A DNA stretch of 10,459 nt, taken from positions 1,197,440 to 1,207,898 of the forward strand of contig NW_019091369.1 of the NCBI RefSeq assembly GCF_001949145.1, in the 5' to 3' direction. Made by a program: the position numbers and the translations under genes. This DNA comes from Acanthaster planci. Its lineage: Eukaryota; Echinodermata; Asteroidea; Valvatida; Acanthasteridae. Of this stretch, positions 1 through 7,028 are shown piece after piece (the stretch's first letter is position 1; each line of letters starts with the position of its first letter). Under the pieces are notes generated by a model. That model worked only from the letters and a program-made list of their open reading frames with translations, made no database searches and was not told the DNA's origin.

Positions 1-131
1 CCCTGGGACCAATGCCACTCACTGAGAGCGCTCCATTCTATACCAGTATTGCAGCACTTGGACTGATCCTATTAATCTTGCTGGTGGCGCTGTTCACACG
101 AAGTCAACGGTCCAGGAAAGCCTCTTCTCAA
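1..131 (+). CDS. Transmembrane exon of a single-pass membrane protein (5' end outside window)
   Basis: The frame is open from the window edge and reads through an ATG at 12. About eight polar residues lead into a hydrophobic helix (FYTSIAALGLILLILLVALF, about residues 9-28 from that ATG) and then a basic stop-transfer segment (RSQRSRK). This is a type I single-pass topology with the C-terminal side in the cytoplasm. The likely donor is CAA|GTGAAT at 131/132, leaving the exon in phase 0. A second possible donor is AAG|GTATCC at 154/155, in phase 2. Phase 0 matters because it joins directly to the tail exon at 1655. The ATG at 12 has a weak start context and the frame is open upstream of it, so an ectodomain encoded before the window is likely. 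If the ATG were the start, the protein would resemble transmembrane adaptors of the LAT/LAX/SIT type (very short outside, long tyrosine-rich tail), though no juxtamembrane CxxC palmitoylation motif is seen. The family is not recognised. Confidence 0.75.
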
Positions 132-1216
132 GTGAATCGTAGGGCCCACAAAAGGTATCCTCATAAGTTTGGATGCAATATACATTCTGCTCTTGACCAA
201 AACTGTACAACCGCGCTCCTCTATTTCCTAATTAAACGTAGAAGTTCCTCTTGTTGACGATTGTCCAGAAGGTGTATTCAACAAAGCACATAAACGACTC
301 ATCAGAAAAACAGTCTTATAAAAATAACTGTAAAGCACATTCATTCCAGGTTTTGTGATAATTCGCAATTTCAAACAAGTTTGCAACAGTTTCAAAGAGC
401 AAGAGTTTCCTGACTGAAAATCGTGTTTTTGAAATAATTCGTTCGAATTAATTGTTTCCAGACTAATTCAATACATTCTTAGAGAACGAGCATAAGCACC
501 GATCAAGGCAGTAAATGATGTGATATAAGAAAGACAATTCAATCTCCAAAAATAACAAATTGCAGCTAATTTGGTGGCAATGTAGACTCACAGTGTCAAA
601 GAATATTCTACTAGCCCGCCCAGGCTACATAAGGAAGAGAGAGTAGAAAATATGCGTCAATGGTCCGATCAGCCGTGAATTCTTGTCGGCGTGAAAACAG
701 ATTTTGTAGAATAAAAGTCAACCAATTCCACTGGCTGATGGGGAGGGGGCGTGGTCAACAGGGTCCGGGGGGGTTCTCGTTCTCTTTTCTTAGAAGCAAA
801 GTTTTGAAAACTAGTTATGAATAAAAATGAATATAAATAAAACGAGTTATGAACTGTGACTTTGCTTCGAAAAACCCACAGCACGCGTGTAAAAAGGATC
901 AAAATTTATCCCACCCCTCTGAGAGGACATAAAATGTTAAATGAGGAAATTTAGGCAATGATGGCCTGGTAGATGTACAAGAGCAAGGAATGCCGTAACC
1001 TGAACTGATTAGATGAATGGATTGAAAAAAGATCCCTATGAATGTTAGGAAAGCAAATGCTGTGAACAGTTCAATTTAAGATTTGTTGCAAATGCATGAT
1101 TAGTTTTGAACGTCCATTTGTCAGTTTTTCCTCTGTATGATATTAATTTCAAAGTTCTTTTCCAATATTTTTTTAACTGTCGTTTTGATTTTTTCCATAT
1201 CTCATTTTCTGAGCAG

Positions 1217-1263
1217 AGTGGATGCAGCGATCAATCGTCTCTCCCTTCATCGGAACTCTCCCG
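1217..1263 (+). CDS. Candidate 47-nt cytoplasmic micro-exon
   Basis: A long T-rich tract (about 1160-1210) ends in GAGCAG at 1211-1216, and a good donor, CCG|GTAAGA, follows at 1263/1264. Together these frame a 47-nt exon with strong signals at both ends. Joined in phase 0 to the exon ending at 131 it reads SGCSDQSSLPSSELS plus two bases, a serine-rich polar linker that would suit a membrane-proximal cytoplasmic segment. Joined in phase 2 to a donor at 154 it reads VDAAINRLSLHRNSP. Because 47 is not a multiple of three, including it changes the downstream frame, and I found no canonical combination that then enters the long tail frame. An alternative acceptor two bases later (after 1218) would give a frame-neutral 45-nt exon reading WMQRSIVSPFIGTLP. 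The exon may be alternative, or a chance pair of splice-like sites. Confidence 0.4.
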
Positions 1264-1360
1264 GTAAGAAAAGTAAATGTTCGTCATTTCGTACACCTAT
1301 CATGCTCCGGTCGCTATATTGATTTTGAAAAGTAATAGAAACACACTTTTGGTAGACTGA

Positions 1361-1392
1361 TATTAGGTTGGTGCATCGCAATGCACCAATAA
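1361..1392. mobile_element. Hairpin resembling a collapsed mariner terminal inverted repeat pair
   Basis: TA is followed by TTAGGTTGGTGCA (1363-1375), then a few bases and TGCACCAA-TAA (1382-1392). The two halves form a perfect 9-bp stem (1368-1376 with 1381-1389) around the loop CGCA. From general knowledge, TTAGGTTGGTGCA is the outer end of many mariner terminal repeats, including the MADE1 miniature element, and mariners insert at TA. Here the right end lacks the CC expected in TGCACCAACCTAA. It looks like an element deleted down to its two tips, inside an intron. A chance match of 13 bases is possible but unlikely alongside the mirror half. Confidence 0.4.
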
Positions 1393-1522
1393 AGATTTTG
1401 CAAAAAAATAATTTGCAAACATCAAGACATGAGGTGCAGTTGGATTTAACACCCGGAACGTCTTGAAGTAGCCTCCCCTGAAAGCACTAATAACATTTTA
1501 TTTTTCTTTGTTTTACTGACAG

Positions 1523-1695
1523 CGAGGATGAACATTACTAGTAGTGACGTTGTGTCAACGGGCGCCAGACTGAGAACTCCGCCCGTCGTGTCCGCTGATG
1601 GCGCTCGTCCAGACAATAGCAACAGCGGTTACGAGTGCCCTGATCCTGTTGCAGCGACGCGAAAATCTCAATGTTGTGGAACCCACCACCAGTAA
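1523..1695 (+). CDS. Candidate alternative exon segment encoding a short tail ending
   Basis: A textbook acceptor (TTTTACTGACAG) ends at 1522, with a second AG at 1525-1526. The frame starting at the ATG at 1528 is open to a TAA at 1693-1695. It is plausible protein, including the tyrosine motif NSGYECPDP, and overlaps the tail exon in a different frame. From the 47-nt exon, acceptor 1526 enters this frame (…SSELS-R-MNITSSDV…), whereas acceptor 1522 in the same phase stops almost at once (REDEHY then TAG at 1539). Either way the product would lack the long signalling tail. The alternative reading is that this segment and the tail are one original exon separated by a single-base frameshift, for example in the AAAA run near 1661-1664. 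No transcript evidence is available here, so the call is tentative. Confidence 0.35.
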
Positions 1696-2641
1696 CAGTC
1701 ACCAACCGTCTTCTGAATACCTGGAACTTTATGACAATACTTCAGACCAGTCCCAAACTGACATGCATGACTACACCACTGTTTCCAATGTCCCCGTTGA
1801 CCTGGGTTTGACTCTCAAGTCTCACAGCACAAAAACAAAAAGTATGGCACAAAAGATTAATCATGGCCCTCCATCCGTTCACCCAGCACCGTCCAATGAC
1901 GATCCGAGTATTGCTGGTTATGATGATGTTGTGGTTCAAAATAATCCCAAGCAGGTAGCACCATCTGATGACGATCCGAGTTTTTCTGGTTATGATGATG
2001 TAGTTGAAAAGAATTTCGAGCAGCTGGCTGTTGATACAGAGCAAGATCGGTCCTATGTGAATAAAACAATCTTTGCGAAGCGCCACATAATTCAGCAAAA
2101 CATTAAACCAGTTCCGCAGCAGAACGACGGTAACTTCGGGGAAAAACGCCCAGGAAGAGAAAAAGGTCAGAAATCTCTGGGTCGGGTCAAACCTGTCAGC
2201 GATCCTCCAGTCTCTACCAAAGATGTCCACGACTATGCAGAGATTTCCTCTAATCTTCATCCCGGTCCAGAATCGGCACAGGCCAATGGGGGTCAGGAAT
2301 CTCACAGTCCAGTCAAACCTGATCGAGATACTTCAATCCCTACCGAGTATGTTTACGACTATGCCGAGGTTCCCTCTGTTCCCAATCCCTGTCCCGCGTT
2401 AGCATCACAGCGGGGCGAGGTCAATCGTGACAAGGATCCTCTGGTGGCCACCGAGGATGTCTGCGACTATGAGGTTCCCTCGGCTCGTCATCGTGGTCCC
2501 GGTACTTTTTCACTAGTGCGTGCTGAGAACATCACACACGGGCAAGGCCCGTCGAATGACGGGGGTTATCAGGCTTTGGATCCGGTCGGGCTTGGGAGAG
2601 CAAATACGTACACCGCACTGAGTCTGAAAAATACCCCATGA
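1655..2641 (+). CDS. Terminal exon: long tyrosine-rich cytoplasmic signalling tail with ITAM-like C-terminus
   Basis: The frame is open from 1574 to a TGA at 2639-2641. I start the exon at 1655, after TTGCAG, because that phase-0 acceptor matches the phase-0 donor at 131. The alternative is an ATG at 1598 as the start of a 347-residue protein; residue numbers here count from it. The tail is acidic and proline-rich and has no membrane segment or enzyme domain. It carries tyrosines at 41 (YLEL), 45 (YDNT), 59 (YTTV), 108 and 132 (GYDDVV), 153 (YVNK), 213 (YAEI), 251, 253, 255 (YAEV), 291 (YEVP), 324 (YQAL) and 338 (YTAL). pYxN is the known GRB2 SH2 ligand type, pYxxI/V suits Src-family or other SH2 domains, and the last pair fits YxxL-x10-YxxL. 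The protein is inferred to be a phosphotyrosine docking tail under a receptor or transmembrane adaptor. Base composition is clearly richer in GC than the flanks, as expected for coding sequence. No family is recognised from the tail alone. Confidence 0.8.
   Translation, partial: RRENLNVVEPTTSNSHQPSSEYLELYDNTSDQSQTDMHDYTTVSNVPVDLGLTLKSHSTKTKSMAQKINHGPPSVHPAPSNDDPSIAGYDDVVVQNNPKQVAPSDDDPSFSGYDDVVEKNFEQLAVDTEQDRSYVNKTIFAKRHIIQQNIKPVPQQNDGNFGEKRPGREKGQKSLGRVKPVSDPPVSTKDVHDYAEISSNLHPGPESAQANGGQESHSPVKPDRDTSIPTEYVYDYAEVPSVPNPCPALASQRGEVNRDKDPLVATEDVCDYEVPSARHRGPGTFSLVRAENITHGQGPSNDGGYQALDPVGLGRANTYTALSLKNTP
1898..2041 (+). repeat. Two 72-bp (24-residue) tandem coding repeats with GYDDVV motif
   Basis: GACGATCCGAG recurs at 1898 and 1970, exactly 72 bases apart. 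In each copy the stretch from it to TATGATGATGT is nearly identical. The encoded units read DDPSIAGYDDVV and DDPSFSGYDDVV, each preceded by APS plus an acidic or polar residue. The second halves of the units have diverged (VQNNPKQVAPS against EKNFEQLAVDT). Divergence outside the tyrosine motif, with the motif itself kept, suggests an in-frame duplication in which the docking site has been retained. Confidence 0.8.
2186..2479 (+). repeat. Three spaced ~20-residue coding repeats ending in DYAE / DYEV
   Basis: Three related in-frame segments start at 2186, 2312 and 2420 (126 and 108 bases apart). They read VKPVSDPPVSTKDVHDYAEI, VKPDRDTSIPTEYVYDYAEV and VNRDKDPLVATEDVCDYEVP. Each begins with V[KN] and a basic or proline residue, passes through an aspartate-proline/serine-threonine stretch and ends at a tyrosine followed by an acidic residue and I or V. 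The linkers between them are rich in proline and glycine. The pattern points to multiplication of one SH2-ligand cassette. The third copy has lost one residue of the YAEV core and reads YEVP. Confidence 0.75.
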
Positions 2642-3500
2642 TAAAGCTGTTTATCGAGTGTGTGGAAAAAGATTGACACTTTGGAATTGAACATCTTTGT
2701 TTTACATGAAGTTAATACAAAATAAGAAAAATGATACACATGATTTAAGGGTTTTTAAGTTTCTCCACAAAATTGTTGAACTTTGTCAGTAAATAAGACA
2801 TTCACTTGTTAGAAATATTTACAGTGCATTCATTGCTTGGACAATAACACCAGGATGTCAATTAGATAAAAATATTATATTAGTCGCTCTAAACTCGTCC
2901 ATGTAACAAGAATGATTGAGCTCGAGGCGGGATATGATTATCATTATCTTGATATGGGCCACATTTTGGGCAGAATTTTTGAAAAATATTTAAGTCACAA
3001 TTTGGCACTTTTAACTCTACAGTATATCACGTTATAACAATCATTCTCTGAAAACCTTCAGAGAGGATTCACTTTAAGTTGACCTCTTCGTTGGGTAACA
3101 ACGGCCTTGTCACCGATAAAAGTCATCGTAAGGTTTCATGCATTCAAAGATGCCGAGCTTTGTAAAACATGCAGAGTAAAAAAAGGTATCCAACTGAGAG
3201 AATTAATGTGAATTACGTATCTGTTGACTTTTGCGAGAAGAAACCATCACGTTATTGCATGTCGAATATGATCATGATACATTACTTTTCGACAGATCAC
3301 AAGGCTAAGCCAGAATGAGTTTTTGGTTCGTTTCCTTCAGTTCATTTGGAAGGCGAACTGTAGACTCAGTTTTCTGGTATTGTTTGAAGTGAGGATCGTT
3401 CACTACGCAACTTTTTTCACTGAATATATTTTCCCCCAATCCCAGAGACACCTTATCGCATTGTGTACATTGTAAATAAATGAATCAGAAAATTGCTTTA
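2642..3500 (+). other. Probable 3' untranslated region
   Basis: AT-rich sequence follows the stop codon, with no conserved frame on either strand. The nearest good polyadenylation hexamer is AATAAA at 3475-3480, followed by a T/GT-rich run from about 3494 to 3522 that could serve as the downstream element. This gives a 3' UTR of roughly 850 bases. The last third of it lies inside the block that recurs at 5170-5945. Further AATAAA hexamers at 4390, 4401 and 4688 could serve longer transcripts. Confidence 0.5.
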
Positions 3501-4005
3501 GTTTCTGTCATTGTATGTCTGGTTTAAATTGATAGAACTTAGGCAGCAATGGTAGCAAAGGTGCTTCTTTAAAAGATACGCATGATTGTCTTAAAGAGTA
3601 GTTGTGTTTTTGATGTTCCCCTCTTACAAACCAAATGGGGTAACGTTAGACGAATTGTTGATATTTATTCCATTGTAGGTACATGTATTGCTACCGGTAT
3701 CGCATGTTTCCAAAACCACTGCGTGTATTATTGCTCATTTGCATGTAAAATTCTTAACTACTTCGCTAAGGCTTTCAGTGCATAGACGTGCTTTGATTTG
3801 TGAAAAAGGTCCACCATGCAAATTACACAATTGACTATTTTTTCCTGGCTGAATTTAGCATATGAATTTGTATACAGTATTTCCTGCCTCAAAGATGTTT
3901 GACGTTGGACCTTTTGTTCAATGTCAAACCTCCAAAATGTCTATTTCGTGTTTGCTTACATTAGGTGATTCCACATATTTTGCATTATGGAACTGTAAGA
4001 TTTTC
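3151..4005. repeat. Duplicated non-coding block, copy 1
   Basis: This block aligns by eye, in the same orientation, with 5170-5945. Anchors include CCGAGCTTTG (3151) with CCAAGCTTTG (5170), GTTTCCTTCAGTT in both, TGAAGTGAGGATCGTTCA with TGAAGTGACGATCGTTCA, ACTACTTCGC, TTTGTGAAAAA, ATTTCCTGC and TTTGC…TATGGAA. Many substitutions and indels separate the copies, so the duplication is old. Copy 1 contains the gene's probable poly(A) signal, so the duplicated material is 3' UTR and downstream flank. Short frames inside it (for example 3582-3785) are not preserved in copy 2 and are treated as non-coding. Confidence 0.65.
3475..3480 (+). terminator. Polyadenylation signal AATAAA
   Basis: A canonical AATAAA lies in TGTAAATAAATGAATC, about 835 bases after the stop codon, with a T/GT-rich stretch 15-40 bases further on. 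The diverged second copy of this block (around 5440-5460) has no hexamer at the matching place, so only this copy seems able to end transcripts. Confidence 0.5.
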
Positions 4006-4158
4006 GGGCGGTTAAAAGAGCAGGAGTTTTTTCGTTTGTGTGTTAATTTCTGATGAAAATCGCAGCATTGTTTAACTTGTAGATGATGATACGGTAAGCA
4101 TAAAAGTATTTCAAATGACATTCCGAGACATTCCATATCTTTTGCTAACGCTCTGTTT

Positions 4159-4267
4159 TCGAATACTGAGAGTGATATGAGAACCAACCCTAAGGCACAG
4201 TCTTGGTGTTTAGAGGGTTTGCAGCACTGTTACCGACTTTTGCTGTAAATACCGACCAAGAGCACTT
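4159..4267. repeat. Well-preserved ~110-bp repeat, copy 1
   Basis: The stretch from CGAATACTGAGAG to GACCAAGAGCACTT matches 5029-5147 almost base for base. The exceptions are a TTAA insertion and a replaced stretch near GGTGTT in the other copy. The match is far better than in the flanking duplicated block, and the order relative to that block is reversed (after it here, before it in copy 2). The two duplications therefore cannot be one simple tandem event. It may be a small mobile or dispersed repeat. No terminal inverted repeats are obvious. Confidence 0.7.
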
Positions 4268-4972
4268 GAATCTGCCAAAGGATACACACGCAATGCTGTA
4301 CATGTATAGTGTGCACTTCAGATCCAGATGTTTAATGCTTCTCTTCTTGTTCATGTAAACAGCTTGATGCACAGGAACAGATTGACTACAATAAAATTAA
4401 AATAAAACAGAAATCATGAGTACGGTACATCCGACGTCTAGGTGATAATAATACATGTATGTGTGTCCACTTTGAACATGTAAATATACATGCATCCAAT
4501 GTTTACTTCGACCTCAATTATTACTTGCACTTAGGTGTATCTAAGTGACACTAATACATGTATCTAAGTTCCTCTAAAAGAGTATGATGCCCAATATTTA
4601 AGTTAGACAATACGAAACCCAATAATTTTGACTATAGCTCCAATATGAAGGGCCCCCATGTGCGTATCTGTATTATTTACCATTTACAATAAAGTATTCC
4701 ACCGATGTAACAGCATGGCCTAAGTGAGTGAGATTCGGCTTATACAAGACTATAAATAACCCAGTGAGTACTTAATCAAATTCTTTAATTTAATATGAGA
4801 ATCCTGAGAATAATGAGCTCTAACCGTTTAATAAACTTCGGCAGGATGGGCGAATCAAAATCTATCAGATGCAAAACGTGATGGAGCCATCTTACTTTCA
4901 GTGCTGTTTTTATTGTCCCCACTTATAGCGCCCTCAATCGGTTAGAAATAAAAAAAATGAGTTTGGCCGCTA
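4268..4972. other. Intergenic stretch, no gene seen
   Basis: AT-rich sequence without a credible coding frame on either strand. It holds AATAAA hexamers at 4390, 4401 and 4688 and several TACATGTA-like words (around 4296, 4453 and 4555). No tRNA-like or other structured RNA fold was recognised. It separates the two copies of the local duplications. Confidence 0.5.
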
Positions 4973-5168
4973 CAGCACATTTTTTTTACAAACCAGTGGC
5001 TTAGGCAAGGGGGCCCGGGGCAACTATCCGAATACTGAGAGTGATATGAGAACCAATTAACCCTAAGGCACGATCTTAGTGTTGGAGCTCTTCGGGGTTT
5101 GCAGCACTGTTACCAACTTTTGCTGTTAATACCGACCAACAGCACTTTTTTTTTTACAAACCAGTGGC
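4973..5168. mobile_element. Direct repeats with hAT-like CAGTGGC end, abutting an N
   Basis: CAGCAC, a run of T and ACAAACCAGTGGC occur at 4973-5000 and again at 5140-5168, about 167 bases apart. The first copy continues as CAGTGGCTTAGGCAAGGGGG followed by a GC-rich run. This resembles the G-rich terminal inverted repeats of hAT-type DNA transposons and their miniature derivatives, which commonly start CAG(T/G)GGCG. The second copy is cut by the N at 5169 just after CAGTGGC. No matching right-hand terminal repeat is visible, so either a truncated element or a collapsed assembly repeat is possible. Confidence 0.4.
5029..5147. repeat. Well-preserved ~110-bp repeat, copy 2
   Basis: This is the partner of 4159-4267, with an extra TTAA after GAGAACCAA and a different stretch around TTGGAGCTCTTCGG. 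It sits between two direct copies of a poly-T/ACAAACCAGTGGC sequence (4973-5000 and 5140-5168) and just before the ambiguous base at 5169. That suggests it belongs to a larger, partly assembled repeat. Confidence 0.7.
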
Positions 5169-5169
5169 N

Positions 5170-5945
5170 CCAAGCTTTGTGGAGCACACCTGTTGACGTT
5201 TGTTATAAGAAACCGTCACATTACAGCATGTTGAATAGTGATAATGTAAAATCAGTTTTTGACCAAATACCAGTCTTGAAACTCTCTACATTCGCAGGCA
5301 GGAAGAGAGTTTTCTTCGTTTCCTTCAGTTGATTGGCAGGTAAAATGTATTGTTGAAGTGACGATCGTTCATTATAAAAATTCACGATTGTTTCCCTTTA
5401 TAGATGTTGCCACCAATCCCGGAGAAACGCGTACATCGCGTACATTATCAATGAAAATTGCATTTTTGTCCATTATCGTATTTCTGAATTAAATCTATAG
5501 AATTTAAAGGATAACATAGACAATTCTCTAAAAGATATGCGAGGTTATTTTAAAGACATAGTTGTCTTGTTGATGTGCCCGTCTAACAAACGGCGCCGTG
5601 TACTATATTGCATGCTTGCCAGATAACTGTGTGTATTGTTCGTACGACGCTCAGCTGGAACGTACACTATACGACTACTTCGCAAACTTGAAGGCTTAAG
5701 TACCCATTTACTTGCACAAAACTGCTTTACTTTGTGAAAAAACGACCATGGTAATCATACTATGTACAATTATGTATCGACTATTATTCCTAACTGAATT
5801 CAGCCTATAAACTTGTTTAACAGCATTTCCTGCTATTTTCTGTCCAACACGTTTGACTTGTGTTCAAAGTCGGACCTTCTATAATGCCTATGTGCGTTTG
5901 CATACAGTAGATGTTTGCTGTATGGAATCTCAATATTAATAAAGC
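5170..5945. repeat. Duplicated non-coding block, copy 2
   Basis: This is the diverged partner of 3151-4005, and its recognisable homology starts immediately after the N at 5169. It lacks the AATAAA hexamer at the position corresponding to 3475 but has another at 5938-5943 near its end. No trace of the tyrosine-rich coding exon is found in front of it (4300-5169). If this is the 3' end of a lost paralogous gene, the coding part is gone or was removed at the assembly junction. Confidence 0.65.
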
Positions 5946-6836
5946 TATAGCGCTTGAATATAATGTAGTTAATTGTCTTCTGCCCAAGTCAGTTATAAAA
6001 CACGTATAAAGGCCTAGCTCTCCTTGTTTGTGTTCCGTCCTGTCCTTAATGGATGTTGAACTCATCAAGCACCAGTGATCTGTGCTGTTTGAAAAAAGTT
6101 AGGACCAGATACATTTTGGGAAATTTGGATAAGTTAGACTTATTATGACTCCGACAGAACATGGGAAAGGCAGATTGTCGGGCTGGGGAGGCCTGTCCTC
6201 CATTCAAAACCATTATTGGTCCAGACATATATATTAAACTATGCATATGTATATACGCGCACTAATCTTTCTGTCCATGCCTGTCACGTTGTAATTTGAC
6301 ACTTTAATCTAAACTCAAATGTAAGTGTAGCTTATTCTTCATGACGTCTTTATTCTGTTGATATGCTGAACTACGTCCACTGCTGGCTAACAGAATTGTG
6401 GTTCAATTATCGATATCTAAACTGTTCGTACATCTTACCCCCAACTCGATTGCGTTTTAGTAGGTAAGACTATTTTATGTATTTATCGGATATCTCTAGT
6501 TCATGTTATAAGAGTTAGTACTTATAGCGAGTTCAACGCATTTTTCATGTATGTTAACAATGTATGACCAAAAATTGAATTGAATTTTCTTTGGTCTTAT
6601 TTTGAGTGTCGCGTTAACGACCAGTATCTACTTGCGCTTGATTGATTTTTGTATTAAGTACAATCGCTTGTTTCACTTAATCTGCAGTGTATTTTCTCGT
6701 TTTGTTTCATATTTCGGGGAGTGCTGAAAAGGAAAGAAGGGAAACGAAACTACGTCATGCAAGCCGACAGTCGGTTGATTGATTCATAGAAAGTTTATAG
6801 GTTACAAACAGATCAGTTGTGAAGGAGGGAGAGGCA
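5946..6836. other. Intergenic stretch, no gene seen
   Basis: No coding frame with splice signals or plausible protein composition was found. The short reverse-strand frames here (for example 6046-6246) have low-complexity, unconserved-looking composition and no flanking signals. An AATAAA sits at 5938-5943 just before the stretch. Nothing else stands out. Confidence 0.5.
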
Positions 6837-7028
6837 AGAGGGCGGGGCGATGGGGGATCTTCCAAAAGAGAACAGTAAATTGTATTCACTGTCTTGTAGA
6901 TAAATGCATCTTGATTAAATGTGGTTCCTAAATCATTTTAAAGTCTTAATTCCCCAAAGGAACTTGAATTTGGTTGTATCCTACAGAGTTGGGAGATTCC
7001 ATGTGCCTCCCCCCATCGCCCGCCCTCT
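6837..7028. mobile_element. 192-bp element with GC-rich terminal inverted repeats
   Basis: The left end AGAGGGCGGGGCGATGGGGG (6837-6856) is the inverted complement of the right end CCCCCCATCGCCCGCCCTCT (7009-7028), apart from one G of difference in each G or C run. Weaker pairing continues inward (ATCTTCCAA against the complement of TTGGGAGATT). The interior is AT-rich and non-coding. The size and layout fit a non-autonomous foldback or MITE-like element. I could not identify a target-site duplication or assign a superfamily. Confidence 0.6.

Larger units (their letters stand above)
132..1654 (+). other. Intron(s) between the transmembrane exon and the tail exon
   Basis: This interval is intronic if the transmembrane exon joins the tail exon directly. 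It is AT-rich and shows no convincing protein-coding stretch apart from the two candidate small exons described separately (1217-1263 and about 1523-1695). From 155 to 1136 I see only stop-broken frames and a G-rich patch at 738-775. A hairpin that looks like a collapsed mariner end lies at 1361-1392. The 3' boundary AG at 1653-1654 follows a moderately pyrimidine-rich run (CCCTGATCCTGTTGCAG). A stronger acceptor, with TTTTTCTTTGTTTTACTGACAG, ends at 1522. Confidence 0.5.

Noticed and set aside
669-902. Reverse-strand 77-codon frame in the first intron
   Set aside because: No splice or start support, low-complexity composition, and it overlaps a G-rich intronic patch.
1598-1654. ATG at 1598 as start of an independent single-exon gene
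   Set aside because: The 57 bases before the TTGCAG acceptor are better explained as intron or as the alternative frame. No promoter or signal peptide is convincing, and the phase match to the transmembrane exon is exact. It is kept only as an alternative.
1742-2305. Reverse-strand open frame of 187 codons
   Set aside because: It lies antisense to the repeat-bearing tail exon, whose forward frame has clear tyrosine motifs and coding composition. The reverse product is rich in I, C and W with no recognisable motif.
3582-4053. Short forward frames (3582-3785 and 3862-4053)
   Set aside because: They lie within duplicated block copy 1. The matching region of copy 2 (about 5530-5900) is interrupted by stops and indels, so there is no sign of protein constraint.
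4440-4565. TACATGTA-rich stretch as a regulatory cluster
   Set aside because: The word is common background in many invertebrate genomes and the copies are irregularly spaced.
5099-5332. 77-codon forward frame across the N
   Set aside because: It includes an ambiguous base, bridges a probable repeat junction and has no splice context.
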